64,000 nt of DNA, from contig JAXLWU010000028.1 in the NCBI GenBank assembly GCA_046328335.1, positions 1 to 64,000 on the forward strand, written 5' to 3'. Below the pieces are notes generated by a model. It did no database searches and was not told where the DNA came from. It saw only the letters and a program-made list of their open reading frames with translations. The translations under genes and the position numbers were made by a program. The stretch comes from JACCXM01 sp046328335 (GTDB taxonomy: Bacteria; Chloroflexota; Chloroflexia; Thermomicrobiales; UBA6265). Positions 1 through 8,659 of the stretch are shown here, piece by piece; position 1 is the stretch's first letter, and each line of letters starts with the position of its first letter.

Positions 1-240
1 GGGACAGTCCGTTTGGGTGCAGCACGCCGTGCGCGGAATGCAATGGCCACGGCATCGCTGCCGCCCGCGCCGGCACGCCTTGCGTCCCTTCTTCTGCCGC
101 GTGTCGGCCTCGACCAACCCGAATGCGCGGAGGCCAGCCCCGACGCCGAACATACCGCCGACAAGAGCGGCCACGGCGGCGCGCCGGTTGCCGCCTTCGC
201 TCATCAGTTTGACCAGGACATCGAAACGGGAGTCAACCAT
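1..240 (-). CDS. Exported Cys-rich protein, N-terminal part (runs off window edge)
   Basis: Reading the minus strand from ATG at 240 gives 80 codons without a stop up to base 1, so the 3' end lies outside the window. The start reads M-V-D-S-R-F-D-V-L, then N-R-R at residues 18-20, a hydrophobic Ala/Gly/Val stretch, a basic segment (QKKGRK) and the first cysteines (C..C..C..CC..C). This is the same N-terminal module as about 14 other proteins in the window, so the gene is very likely real although truncated. The module looks like a twin-arginine-type signal with an extra N-terminal helix. The function of the mature Cys-rich part is unknown. Confidence 0.75.
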   Translation of the reverse strand, partial: MVDSRFDVLVKLMSEGGNRRAAVAALVGGMFGVGAGLRAFGLVEADTRQKKGRKACRRGRQRCRGHCIPRTACCTQTDCP

Positions 241-790
241 GCCCGACCTCCGGAGCGGCTACGCGGTCGCGACGAATCTCCTCGGGTATCGTGTAGCGTA
301 CCGCGCGCTTCGTCACCGTCAATACCCGGTCATGGGCGGTTCCTAAGACGTTGCCCCACATACCGACTCCCGACCTCCAACCCCCGACACCTGCTTATCG
401 TCCTCCGCCTGTTACCTCTTCTCTCGCCGTCTGTTTACCCCGGTAGAACGTCCGCGAAGCCGCGATGGGATAGCGGGGGGCAGGGGTGGCAGGGGTCGAG
501 GCGGGGTGGCCATCGTTCGTTGCCATCCAGCGCCACGCGAGATACCAGGCGAGGTGGTCGCCTTCCCACCCGTGCCACCGCTGATGTAGACGAGGCGAGC
601 AGGCGAGCAGGCGAGGAGAGAAGACGGCAAGTCGGCGAGAAGAGAAGACGGCGAGCCGAGAAGACAAGGTGATGAGCGAGAGCCGCGGCTGCCATGGGGC
701 GGCCCCGGCTCTCCTTTCCCCCGGTCCCCCGGCACGTCGTGCTGAGTATCCTTGCACCGAGACGACCGCCAGTCGCAGGAGCGCTTCGCC
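241..790. other. Intergenic region with CAAGTCGG-type repeat
   Basis: No convincing gene is visible between the divergent starts at 240 and 791. Bases 591-668 are a purine-rich low-complexity repeat built from GGCGAGCAGGCGAG and AAGACGGCAAGTCGGCGAG units. The same wording recurs near 4501-4545, 7168-7318 and 32690-32735. Open frames here are fragmentary and compositionally repetitive. Confidence 0.5.
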
Positions 791-1354
791 ATGGCCACCA
801 TCACCCGCATCAGCGAACAGGAGTACCGCGACCTTGCGCTGCGTGATCCGGAGCACCGCTGGGAGCTGTGGGATGGTATTCCAGTGGAGAAACCGCTGAT
901 GAGCATGATGCATGCCGACGTGGCCGCCTATCTCGGCGCAGCCCTCATCGCACAGCTCGATCGGCGAGAGTATCGCGTCAACATCAACGACGGCAAGACC
1001 CGGTACACGTCACGCAACTATTTCATCCCGGACGTCGTCGTCATCCCCGCGCCGTACAAACGGCCATACGAGCGCGACCCTCGCTCCTTCAATGCCTTCG
1101 CTGAACCGCTACCCCTGGTGGTCGAGGTCTGGTCATTGACGACGGGTGACTACGACATCGCGGCGAAGCTTCCCATCTATCGCGCCCGCGGCGACCGGGA
1201 AATCTGGTTCATCCACCCGTATGAGCGCACGCTGACCGCCTACCGACGCCAATCAGATGGCAGCTACACCGAAACGATCTATCGGGGCGGCATCGTCCCC
1301 GTCGCCGCTCTCCCCGGCGTTGCCATCGACCTCGATGAGTTGCTGGACGGGTGA
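791..1354 (+). CDS. Uma2-family (DUF820) endonuclease-like protein
   Basis: Predicted 187-residue protein of the Uma2/DUF820 family, which has a PD-(D/E)XK nuclease fold. The start ATG at 791 is chosen because AGGAG lies about 10 bases upstream. Family features are visible: ELWDG near residue 26, an N-terminal helix region, FIPDVVVIP (the core Asp), LPLVVEVWS (the Glu of the nuclease core) and a YDIAAKLPIYRARGDREIWFI block. The family is abundant in Cyanobacteria and Chloroflexota and its biological target is mostly unknown. It stands alone here, so a defence role is not shown by context. Confidence 0.85.
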   Translation: MATITRISEQEYRDLALRDPEHRWELWDGIPVEKPLMSMMHADVAAYLGAALIAQLDRREYRVNINDGKTRYTSRNYFIPDVVVIPAPYKRPYERDPRSFNAFAEPLPLVVEVWSLTTGDYDIAAKLPIYRARGDREIWFIHPYERTLTAYRRQSDGSYTETIYRGGIVPVAALPGVAIDLDELLDG

Positions 1355-1436
1355 GACGGAGACGGTCAGCCCACATGGATTCCAGCGTCTGACAACCGCC
1401 GTTCGTAACGCGTAACGCTACGGGTTACAATGCCGC

Positions 1437-1715
1437 ATGATCGAGAGCTTCAAGCACAAAGGGCTGAAACGCCTCTATCAGCACGGAGACCACAGGGCGA
1501 TCGGTAGCACAATGGTCGGTCGAGTCGAGGAGATTCTCTCCATTCTCGACGTTGCGGAGACGATCGCGGAGATCGACATCCCCGGCTATCGCCTTCACCC
1601 GCTTACCGGGGGCCTCAAAGGCTATTGGAGTGTTCGGGTAACGGGAAACTGGCGCATCGTGTTTCGGTTTGTCGACGGCGCGGTCTGGGACGTCGATCTC
1701 CTGGACTATCATTAG
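1437..1715 (+). CDS. higB: HigB/RelE-type toxin
   Basis: A 92-residue protein matching the HigB host-inhibition toxin family in length and sequence. It begins MIESFKHKGLKRLY and carries the family's LHPLTGGLKGYWSVRV and NWRIVFRF segments. Family members are ribosome-dependent mRNA interferases. The gene sits 11 bases ahead of an HTH antitoxin, in the toxin-first order typical of higBA. Autoregulation by the antitoxin would be expected from family knowledge; no operator was delimited. Confidence 0.9.
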   Translation: MIESFKHKGLKRLYQHGDHRAIGSTMVGRVEEILSILDVAETIAEIDIPGYRLHPLTGGLKGYWSVRVTGNWRIVFRFVDGAVWDVDLLDYH

Positions 1716-1726
1716 GGGAAATCACG

Positions 1727-2014
1727 ATGACCATGAAATCACCGGTGCATCCCGGCCGTATCGTGAAGGGCGCGATCGACGATCTCGGCCTGACCGTGAC
1801 CGCTGCCGCGGTTGTTTTGAATGTTTCGCGCCCGACGCTGTCCAATGTCATCAACGGCAAGGCCGGCATCTCCCCAGAGATGGCCGTTCGCCTCTCGAAA
1901 GCGGTCGGCAGCACCCCTGGCTTCTGGCTTCGCCTTCAGCTGAACTACGAGCTCGCGCAGGTCGAGCAACGGGCCGACACCATCGAGGTCAATCCCCTGC
2001 CGCGAGCGGGCTGA
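1727..2014 (+). CDS. higA: HigA-type antitoxin, XRE-family HTH
   Basis: A 95-residue protein starting at ATG 1727, with AGGGGAA a few bases upstream. It begins MTMKSPVHPGRIVKGAIDDLGL, followed by a helix-turn-helix (AAVVLNVSRPTLSNVINGK) and the family segment ISPEMAVRLSKAVGSTPGFWLRLQ. This is the HigA antitoxin architecture; it should bind and neutralise the upstream HigB and repress the operon. The C-terminal ELAQVEQ tail is typical of the family. Confidence 0.9.
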   Translation: MTMKSPVHPGRIVKGAIDDLGLTVTAAAVVLNVSRPTLSNVINGKAGISPEMAVRLSKAVGSTPGFWLRLQLNYELAQVEQRADTIEVNPLPRAG

Positions 2015-2455
2015 AACAAAATATCGGCTATTGGCCATCGGCTTTGCACTCATCTCGTCGACTTGCCGTCTCGGGCGCTAGCCGTTAGCCCGCCCGCCTT
2101 GCCACACTTTCCCCTCTGCCGTGTCTACCACCAAGCGATGGCGAACTTGGGCAGAGGCGCCGGACGGGATGGCCGACGACACCCTGCGCGGTGGGCGGGG
2201 GGACTCGCGAGTCGGTGCTGATCGGCGCGAACGCCGCGGCGTCCTCCCTCCGGCGGAACGACACCACGGCGGCATTTCGCTCTGCTGCACTCCCCTCCTG
2301 CCGTCCCGTCGATGCCCTGACTCATACGGAATGCGGATGATGACTATCGCTTTCTCGACGCGCCGGCCCTCACCCCAACCTCTCTCCCGCTTGGCGGGAG
2401 AGAGGCGCGGTCATACGGACCGAGGTAAATGGGGAACGGCTATCTGAATTCCGGT
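2015..2455. other. Intergenic region, no gene seen
   Basis: Between the end of higA and the end of the convergent PepSY gene there are only short overlapping frames of Pro/Arg-rich composition. The one clear structure is a REP-like palindrome at 2379-2405. Confidence 0.5.
2379..2405. repeat. REP-like palindrome
   Basis: Perfect 12-base stem (CCTCTCTCCCGC / GCGGGAGAGAGG) with a TTG loop, preceded by CCCTCACCCCAA. It has the same design as elements near 28.3, 45.9, 46.1, 46.7 and 46.8 kb. It could also act as a terminator between the convergent higA and PepSY genes. Confidence 0.75.
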
Positions 2456-2800
2456 TTAGTCGTCGGCGTCGACCGCGAGGACTTTACCGGTGGTCGCGTC
2501 TACCTTGACATCGTGCCGGCCGATGTCGACGGTGTAGACCAGGGTATCGCCGAGATATTCGAGATCGACCTCGCCAACCGCGCCGCTCGCCGCGTTCTGC
2601 GCGGCCGCGACTGCCTCGCCAATGCCGATCTGGGCCAGCGGCAGCAGATCGCTCCCGTCGTCGAGTGTTCCCGCCGCGACAGGTACCTCGTGGGCATCGC
2701 TGTCACTCTCGTCGGCGAGCACGCCACTCGCGCCAGCGCCAAGCAATGCGGCGCCGACGGCCAGCACACCGATGCCCCGCGCCATACCCCGACTGTTCAT
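2456..2800 (-). CDS. Exported PepSY-domain protein
   Basis: Starting at ATG 2800, with AGGAGGAGG 6-8 bases upstream, this is a 114-residue protein. Residues 1-28 form a Sec-type signal peptide (MNSRGMARGIGVLAVG, Ala/Gly-rich core, ALA-like end). The mature part has the small PepSY signature: GIGEAVAAAQNAA, DLEYLGDTLVYTVDI and VKVDATTGKVLAVD. PepSY domains occur as peptidase inhibitors and in envelope proteins. It lies next to the sensor kinase gene on the same strand, a common arrangement for PepSY proteins with OmpR-type systems. Confidence 0.8.
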   Translation of the reverse strand: MNSRGMARGIGVLAVGAALLGAGASGVLADESDSDAHEVPVAAGTLDDGSDLLPLAQIGIGEAVAAAQNAASGAVGEVDLEYLGDTLVYTVDIGRHDVKVDATTGKVLAVDADD

Positions 2801-2984
2801 ATGAACCTCCTCCTCAGGGGCGTTCCAGCGAGCCACCCTCACTGGTCTGTCCCCACGGTATGCCGCGAGCATGAATTCGCGATGAGGTTCATCCGGGGTT
2901 GGCGGCGCCCGGCGCGGACATGTCATTTCTGCTCCCGCGACAAATCAATGAAGCGAGAGGGATCGATCCCTAACTCGTGGCGGC

Positions 2985-4481
2985 TCAGGGCGCCGCGTCG
3001 CCCCGCGGCAGCGCGACATCGATCCGCGTGCCCTGCCCCACGGTGCTGGTCAAGGCAATCTCGCCCCCGTGCGCCTCGACGATCGCCTGGCAGATCGCCA
3101 AGCCGAGACCGGCGCCGCCGTGGGCCCGGCCGCGGCCGCTGTCCACCCGCGTGAAGCGGTCGAAGATGTGGGCCTGGTGCTCGGGAGCGATCCCGGCGCC
3201 GGTGTCGCTCACCCAGAGCCGAACGACATCAGAATCACCACGGCAGCCGATGGTGACGTGGCCGCCAGGTGAGGTGTGGGTGAGCGCGTTGTCGACCAGG
3301 TTGACGAGGAGTTGGACGATCAGACTTTCGTCAGCGGTCACCGGGGTTGGGGATGATTCATCATGCAGCGCGATTGCGCCAGCCGTGGCCAGCGGCGCGA
3401 ATTGATCGATGACCGCGCCGATGGTCGCCGCGAGAGCGAATGGCATCGTCTCCGGGACGAGCCGGCCAGCATCGGCGCGGGCCAGCGTCAGCAGGGTGGC
3501 GACGAGCGTGGTCAATCGCTCCAGATCGCCATCGATCTCGTGCAGCGCGGCGCGATACGTGGCCGTGGAACGCGGCCGCGCCAGGGCAAGATCGATCTGG
3601 CCACGCAGCAGCGCGAGCGGGGTGCGCAGTTCGTGCGCGGCATCTCCGGTGAACTGGCGCTGTCGGGCGAAGGCGTCGTCGATGCGGGCCAGCATGGCAT
3701 CGAAGGTGCGCGCCAGCCGGCCCAGTTCATCGTCCGGGAGATCGAGTTCCAACCGGGCGCCGAGCCCGCGCGGGTCGATGCGCGCGGCGAGTTCCGTGAT
3801 GGCCGCCACCGGCGCCAGGGCGCGGGCGGCAAGAAGGTAGCCTCCTCCAGCGGCGAGCAGCAGCACCAGTGGTCCCGCGAGCGCCAACACATGCAGCAAA
3901 CCGGCCAACGGCTCATCGATCTCGTTCCGATCGAGACCGACCTGGAGCACACCAACGACTGGTCCCGCGTCATCGCGCGCGGGGCGCCGGACCGGCAGCG
4001 AGACAATGCGCAAGGCATCGCCGTCTTCATCTCGCGTGACGTTGTAGATCGTCTGCCCGCTGATGGCCGCCTTCACGATCTCCGCCACGATGGGCACCCC
4101 GTTCGGCGTCGCTCCCCGCTCGAACACGACGTGGCCACTGGCATCGAGCACGCGCAGAAAATACTCGCCTTCGATCACACTCGGCGCCGACAACTCGATC
4201 GCGGGGGCGTCGTCCTCGACGCGCACCGCGCCCATGGTCAACGCCGCCTGATTGAGCAACTGCTCGTCGAAGCTGGTGTACAGCTGCTGCCGCAATCCGA
4301 AGTACATCGCCCCGGCGAAGAGGAACATCGCCGTCGCCAGCAGCAGCGCGTACCAGAGGGTGAGCCGCCAGCGGATGGGGAGACGAGGCTGGTGGCGGGT
4401 GGCGGGTGACAGATGGCGGGTGGCAGGTGGCGGGTGATGGGAAGCGGGGGAAGGGGGAAAGGAGAACGAACGACGACTCAC
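2985..4481 (-). CDS. Sensor histidine kinase of two-component system
   Basis: A 498-residue membrane kinase. Transmembrane segments lie at about 39-63 and 197-218, flanking an extracytoplasmic sensor region and followed by a HAMP segment. The H-box FTGDAAHELRTPL has phosphoacceptor His283. The N-box is LLVNLVDNALTHT (about 391-403), with G boxes VSDTGAGI and GGAGLGLAI. It lies just downstream of its response regulator on the same strand. The first 35 residues are encoded by a short repeated tract (Pro-Ala-Thr-Arg-His units), so the true start is uncertain and the N-terminus may be repeat-derived. Confidence 0.9.
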   Translation of the reverse strand: MSRRSFSFPPSPASHHPPPATRHLSPATRHQPRLPIRWRLTLWYALLLATAMFLFAGAMYFGLRQQLYTSFDEQLLNQAALTMGAVRVEDDAPAIELSAPSVIEGEYFLRVLDASGHVVFERGATPNGVPIVAEIVKAAISGQTIYNVTRDEDGDALRIVSLPVRRPARDDAGPVVGVLQVGLDRNEIDEPLAGLLHVLALAGPLVLLLAAGGGYLLAARALAPVAAITELAARIDPRGLGARLELDLPDDELGRLARTFDAMLARIDDAFARQRQFTGDAAHELRTPLALLRGQIDLALARPRSTATYRAALHEIDGDLERLTTLVATLLTLARADAGRLVPETMPFALAATIGAVIDQFAPLATAGAIALHDESSPTPVTADESLIVQLLVNLVDNALTHTSPGGHVTIGCRGDSDVVRLWVSDTGAGIAPEHQAHIFDRFTRVDSGRGRAHGGAGLGLAICQAIVEAHGGEIALTSTVGQGTRIDVALPRGDAAP

Positions 4482-4500
4482 GACTTCCGACTCCCGACTC

Positions 4501-4545
4501 CCGCTTGCCGCCTCGTTCTTGCCGGCTTGCCGACTTGCCGTCTCA
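4501..4545. repeat. CAAGTCGG-type intergenic repeat
   Basis: Runs of CTTGCCGNCTTGCCG followed by TCTCA between the kinase and regulator genes, overlapping the last codon of the regulator. It is the complement of the repeat wording at 591-668 and 32690-32735. Confidence 0.6.
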
Positions 4546-5217
4546 TTTCTGAGTCGTCACCCGGTATCCCGCGCCACGCACCGTCTCGATCAGACCGCCG
4601 GGATACGGATCGCGCAGCCGCCGGCGCAGCTGCCGAATGTGGACATCGATCACGTTGGTGACATTCGGGAAATCGTAGTCCCAGACATGTTCGGCGATCA
4701 TGGTGCGGGTGAGGACCATGTCTGGATGGCGCAGCAGGTATTCAAGGATGCGGAACTCCTTGTTCGGCAGGACGATCTCTTCTTCACCGCGCCAGACTCG
4801 TCGCGTGGCCGGATCCAGCCGCACCGCGCCAGCGGCCAGGACCGGATCGTGGGTCTCGGCGGGGCGGCGGGCCAGCGCCCGCAGCCGCGCCGCCAGTTCG
4901 GCGAAGGCGAACGGCTTGATCAGATAATCATCCCCGCCCGCGTCGAGACCGCGGACCCGGTCGGCGACCGTATCCCGCGCGGTGAGGAGCAGGATCGGTG
5001 TGCGCACCCGCCGCTGCCGCAACTGCCGGCAGATCTCCAGTCCGTCGATGCCGGGGAGCATCACATCGAGCACGATCGCGTCATAGGCGCCGACATCGAC
5101 CCAGGCGAGCGCCTCCTCGCCGTCGGCGGCGAGATCGACGGCGTGCCCTTCCTCGCCCAAGGCGCGGCGGAGCAGATTGGCAAGGCGTGCTTCGTCCTCG
5201 ACGATCAGGATGCGCAA
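4543..5217 (-). CDS. OmpR/PhoB-family response regulator
   Basis: A 224-residue regulator. The start is taken at TTG 5217 because the receiver domain begins there (MRILIVEDEARL) and GAGGAGGAG lies about 10 bases upstream. The phospho-acceptor is Asp51 in IVLDVMLPG, with acidic residues E7/D8 and Lys in LIKPF. The C-terminal winged helix shows LPNKEFRILEYLLRHP, TRTMIAEHVWDYDF and VIDVHIRQLRRRL, typical of OmpR-type DNA binding. It is transcribed ahead of the histidine kinase with a gap of about 60 bases. The signal sensed is not evident. Confidence 0.93.
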   Translation of the reverse strand: MRILIVEDEARLANLLRRALGEEGHAVDLAADGEEALAWVDVGAYDAIVLDVMLPGIDGLEICRQLRQRRVRTPILLLTARDTVADRVRGLDAGGDDYLIKPFAFAELAARLRALARRPAETHDPVLAAGAVRLDPATRRVWRGEEEIVLPNKEFRILEYLLRHPDMVLTRTMIAEHVWDYDFPNVTNVIDVHIRQLRRRLRDPYPGGLIETVRGAGYRVTTQK

Positions 5218-5538
5218 GACCGTTCGCTCCTCCTCATCCTGGCCATGCTGCCAGCGGTGGATGAAGTCGGGATGAAGTGTCGCGCGAGTGAGCCGATGAC
5301 GGCGCGATCGGCGCTGCGTGATCGTACCGACGCGGGGCCGGGTGGGAAACCATCGAGCGGTTGACGGCGCCAGCGGTAGCGAAACGGCGCTTCGGGCCCG
5401 CTGCCGTTGCGGCAAACCGTCGCGGCGGTTCCAGGGGCGCCGACCGCAATTGGCCAACGATTCCCCTGACGGCAGTTTAATCTCGGCTGCCGGTGCAATT
5501 GCACCACGCTCCTCGGATGTACCCAGGGAGAACCAGGC
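5218..5538. other. Divergent intergenic region
   Basis: Separates the leftward response regulator from the rightward membrane protein and must hold both promoters. No repeat or gene was recognised. Confidence 0.4.
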
Positions 5539-6240
5539 TTGGGCGAGAGCAAGGCACAGCACAATGAGTCGTCGGCACAGCGGATCGCGACCTGGTCCGC
5601 TGCGCTTGGAATGGTCGCCGCGATGCTGATTGCCGCGGTGTCGGGGAGACTGCTGCTGGACCAACGCATGAGCGCTGCTACGGTCCTCGGATCGCTCGGT
5701 TTTACCGCGGCCATGGTCGCGCCGTTCGTCCCGGCCTTGGTCTCGCATCGCATTCGGACGCCAGACGTGCGGCGGGCCGTTTGGATGGCATCGGGGACGC
5801 TGGCGATCGTCCTTGGTGTCCTGGCCCTTTGGAACGGCATAGGCTGGATATTCGGCGTGGCGGCGGTCGGCCTGCTTGTCGCCTGGCGCAGCTCCCGGAC
5901 TCGCGCCCGGGAACCCCACGCTGCCCGGCCAACCCTGCTCGCGGCATGGTTGATCTTCTGGCTCGCCGCCGCCCTGTGGGTGCTCGATCTGCGCCAGACG
6001 CCCGCCTGCTGGAACGAACGCGCGGCAGGTTCAGGATGGTTGTTGGGCTCTGCGGCGGGGTCGTGCGCGAGCGATATCATTGACGATTCCGAGGGAATGC
6101 TGGCAATGGCGTGTGTGGCGGTCGGTCTTGCCGCGGCAGTGCCCCTGACGTCCAGCCGAGGGGCGAATACGACATGGAAGCATATCGGATGGTGGTCACG
6201 AGAGGCGTCACCTGATGAGGCGCCTGGGAGAGGGGTGTGA
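5539..6240 (+). CDS. Multi-pass membrane protein of unknown function
   Basis: A 233-residue protein reading from TTG 5539, with AGGGAG about 8 bases upstream. About six hydrophobic segments are visible, for example at residues 19-36, 48-68, 82-99, 101-118, 132-150 and 188-204. Two cysteines (in TPACWNE and GSCASD) lie in the loop before the last segment. No family is recognised. The start codon is uncertain because nearby alternatives exist. Confidence 0.6.
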   Translation: MGESKAQHNESSAQRIATWSAALGMVAAMLIAAVSGRLLLDQRMSAATVLGSLGFTAAMVAPFVPALVSHRIRTPDVRRAVWMASGTLAIVLGVLALWNGIGWIFGVAAVGLLVAWRSSRTRAREPHAARPTLLAAWLIFWLAAALWVLDLRQTPACWNERAAGSGWLLGSAAGSCASDIIDDSEGMLAMACVAVGLAAAVPLTSSRGANTTWKHIGWWSREASPDEAPGRGV

Positions 6241-6343
6241 CGTCTCGCCACCAGCGGTCATGAGGGAAGACTTCATTCGGACCGTGCCGGAGACCCGCGG
6301 CAACGCAATCACGATCACCTGGCCCTGAGCCAATGAGGTATCG

Positions 6344-7150
6344 ATGGAATATGCGATCTGCGTCCGATGCGGGGTGCAGTTCGCGGCGCGGACGCCGCCG
6401 CGCTGCCCGATCTGCGACGAGGAGCGGGAGGCGATCGCCGCCGGCGGACAGCAGTGGACCACGCTCGCCGCGTTGCGGGCCGATCACCGCAACCAGGTGG
6501 CGGAGATCGCACCGGGGCTGACCACGATCGCCACCGAGCCATCGTTCGCCATCGGGCAGCAGGCGCACTTGATCGCCACCCCGGCGGGCAATCTGCTCTG
6601 GAATTGCATCAGCCTGATCGATGACGACACCGTGGCCGCGATCACGGCGCGCGGCGGAGTGGCGGCCATCGCCATCTCCCATCCGCACTTCTATGCGAGC
6701 ATGATCGAGTGGCGCCAGGTGTTTGCCAACGCGCCGATCTGGCTCCATGGCGACGATCGCGCCTGGGTGATGCGGCCCGACCCCGCTATCCGGTTTTGGG
6801 AGGGCGATACCGCCGCTCCGCTCCCAGACAGCGCGCTGACGCTCATCCGGTGCGGCGGACATTTTCCGGGGAGTTGCGTGCTGCACTGGCCGGACGGGGC
6901 GGATGGCGGTGCATTGCTCACCGGCGACACCATTCAGGTGGTCGCCGACCGGCGCTGGGTCAGTTTCATGTATTCCTATCCGAATCTGATCCCGCTCGAT
7001 GCCGCATCCGTCAACCGGATCGTCGCTGCGGTGGAGCCCTACCAGTTCTCCCGCATCTACGGCAGTTGGCCCGGCACCATCGTCGCCAACGACGCCAAGG
7101 CTGCCATCCGCCGCTCCGCCGCGCGCTACATCGCCCGCATCACGGGATGA
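6344..7150 (+). CDS. Metallo-beta-lactamase-fold protein with N-terminal zinc ribbon
   Basis: A 268-residue protein. The N-terminus has two Cys pairs, CVRC and CPIC, about 14 residues apart, consistent with a zinc ribbon. The rest resembles the metallo-beta-lactamase fold: PAGNLLWNCISLID, the metal motif region AISHPHFYASMIEW, CGGHFPGS and LLTGDTIQV. The usual HxHxDH motif is reduced to HPHFYAS, so metal binding may be altered. Start ATG 6344 follows TGAGGT. Substrate unknown. It is followed by a repeat array at 7168-7318. Confidence 0.75.
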   Translation: MEYAICVRCGVQFAARTPPRCPICDEEREAIAAGGQQWTTLAALRADHRNQVAEIAPGLTTIATEPSFAIGQQAHLIATPAGNLLWNCISLIDDDTVAAITARGGVAAIAISHPHFYASMIEWRQVFANAPIWLHGDDRAWVMRPDPAIRFWEGDTAAPLPDSALTLIRCGGHFPGSCVLHWPDGADGGALLTGDTIQVVADRRWVSFMYSYPNLIPLDAASVNRIVAAVEPYQFSRIYGSWPGTIVANDAKAAIRRSAARYIARITG

Positions 7151-7167
7151 GGCGTATCGGCGATTGG

Positions 7168-7318
7168 TAGAGACGGCAAGACGGCAAGACGACGAGTCGG
7201 CAAGAACGAGAGACCGCAAGTCGGCAAGACGTCGAGTCTACGTTCTTGCCGACTTGCCGACTTGCCGTCTTCTATTCTCGTTCTTGCCGACTTGCCGACT
7301 TGCCGTCTTCTATTCTCG
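7168..7318. repeat. CAAGTCGG-type repeat array with 38-base tandem duplication
   Basis: The left half reads in AAGACGGCAAG / AGTCGGCAAG units and the right half in the complementary CTTGCCGACTTGCCG units, so the array can fold on itself. Bases 7242-7279 and 7280-7317 are identical 38-base copies. The array sits between convergent genes and may serve as a terminator. Confidence 0.8.
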
Positions 7319-7331
7319 CCTTCTCGCCTCC

Positions 7332-8189
7332 TCAACCCCTCGCCTCGTCCTGCGGCTTTGTCGCCCGCACGAAGGCACTGACGAGGCGGCCGCCAGTGGC
7401 AGCGAAGCGGGCATAGGCGCTGTCATCCCAGGAGGGCATGGGGCCCCAATCGGCGCAACAACTGTTGCCGATCGTGGCCGCCAGTTCCTGCGGGTCGTAG
7501 ACCCGGGTCACCTCGACATCGACATCGCCAAATCCCGATTCGGCCAGCAGCCGGCGGTACTCCTGCTCTTCCAGCGCGCCCGCCACGCAGCCGACCCAGG
7601 CCTCCATGTCGGCCCGCAAATCGGCGGGCAGTTCCCCCTGCGCCACCACGTCCGAGACCGCGAACCGGCCGCCCGGGCGAAGCACGCGAAACGCCTCCCG
7701 TAGCACCTGCCCCTTATCCGCGGCGAGATTGATCACGCAGTTGGAGATGATCACGTCGACCGCATTGTCCGGCAAGGGGATGGCCTCGATCTGTCCCTTG
7801 AGGAAGGCGACATTCTCCGCGGCCGCCTTGCGCCGGTTCTCCTCGGCCAGGGCCAGCATCTCGTCGGTCATGTCCAGGCCGTAGGCGAATCCGGTCGGCC
7901 CGACCCGCCGCGCCGAGAGGAGGACATCGATACCGCCGCCGGAGCCGAGATCGAGCACCGTTTCGCCCGGTTGCAGATCGGCCAGCGCCGTCGGGTTGCC
8001 GCAGCCGAGCGAGGCCTGCAGCGCCTCCAGGGGAATGATGTGCGCTTCGTCGCGGGTGTAGAGACTGCCGGTGATCGGATCAGCCGCGATCTCGCCCTCG
8101 CCGCGCAACACCGCGCTGGCGCGATCGCCGTACTTCTCGCGCACCGTGGCGCGTATGGCGTCCGCGCGCTGCATCTCGCCTGTGCTCAT
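7332..8189 (-). CDS. arsM: Arsenite S-adenosylmethionine methyltransferase
   Basis: A 285-residue class I methyltransferase of the ArsM family. The SAM site is VLDLGSGGGIDVLL (about 78-91). The three cysteines expected to bind As(III) are visible: Cys63 (SLGCGNP), Cys151 (ISNCVINL) and Cys201 (VGCVAGAL). A CC pair near the C-terminus (GNSCCADWG) may add thiols. It follows arsR on the same strand and has its own operator copy at 8220-8237. Predicted to methylate arsenite to volatile or less toxic species in the cytosol. Confidence 0.94.
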   Translation of the reverse strand: MSTGEMQRADAIRATVREKYGDRASAVLRGEGEIAADPITGSLYTRDEAHIIPLEALQASLGCGNPTALADLQPGETVLDLGSGGGIDVLLSARRVGPTGFAYGLDMTDEMLALAEENRRKAAAENVAFLKGQIEAIPLPDNAVDVIISNCVINLAADKGQVLREAFRVLRPGGRFAVSDVVAQGELPADLRADMEAWVGCVAGALEEQEYRRLLAESGFGDVDVEVTRVYDPQELAATIGNSCCADWGPMPSWDDSAYARFAATGGRLVSAFVRATKPQDEARG

Positions 8190-8219
8190 CTCCTCATCCT
8201 CCCGGGCGTACCGCCCGCA

Positions 8220-8237
8220 TATCGATGATCGTCAATA
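8220..8237. promoter_or_regulatory. Probable ArsR operator upstream of arsM
   Basis: TATCGA-N6-TCAATA, an inverted repeat with one mismatch, 31 bases before the arsM start. It matches the operator ahead of arsR at 8660-8677. The flanking bases (CATAT..GATG....GTCAATAC) are also shared. Confidence 0.75.
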
Positions 8238-8262
8238 CGATCGCGCAAAGAAAAATGCCGGA

Positions 8263-8640
8263 TCATCCCGCCGCAACCAACCGCTCGTCCTCCACTACCG
8301 GCAGGCCCAGGTCGCCCGGGATCGCTCGCAACCAGTCCATTCCCTCCGGGTCGGCCGCATACCATGCCCAGACGCCGCGGCGGGAGACTGTGACCAGTCC
8401 CGCCTCACGCAGGATGCGCAGGTGATGGGAGATCGTCGGCTGGGAGAGCCCGAAGCGATCGACCACGTCGCAGGCGCAGAGCGGCGCCTCCTGCGCGGCC
8501 AGCAGGCGGAAGATCTCCAGCCGGGTGGGATCGCCGAGGGCGCGGAAAGCCGCCACCATGCGCTCCTGCTCCGTCTCCGACAGCGGCGCCGGCACCCGTG
8601 GCATGTCACAGCAACCCGCGATTCTGACCCGTGCGCTCAT
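8263..8640 (-). CDS. arsR: ArsR/SmtB-family arsenic-responsive repressor
   Basis: A 125-residue winged-helix repressor. The dimer and HTH region reads FRALGDPTRLEIFRLLA, CACDVV (metalloid-binding Cys55 and Cys57), LSQPTISHHLRILREAGLV and a wing SRRGVWAWY. A Cys-Cys pair at residues 10-11 is an unusual extra. It precedes arsM on the same strand and should repress both genes through the two matching inverted repeats, with release by As(III). Confidence 0.94.
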   Translation of the reverse strand: MSARVRIAGCCDMPRVPAPLSETEQERMVAAFRALGDPTRLEIFRLLAAQEAPLCACDVVDRFGLSQPTISHHLRILREAGLVTVSRRGVWAWYAADPEGMDWLRAIPGDLGLPVVEDERLVAAG

Positions 8641-8659
8641 ACCCTCATTGTGGGCATCA

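Noticed and set aside
13..672. Plus-strand frames at the window start
   Set aside because: They run antisense to the partial Cys-rich gene (240 to 1) and then through low-complexity repeat. The minus-strand reading fits a family seen many times here.
791..2014. Uma2 nuclease plus HigBA as a defence island
   Set aside because: Only a solitary Uma2-type gene and an ordinary toxin-antitoxin pair. No restriction, CRISPR or other defence genes adjoin.
7242..7317. Two exact 38-base tandem copies considered as a CRISPR start
   Set aside because: There are no unique spacers between the copies and no cas genes. The units consist of shorter degenerate repeats.
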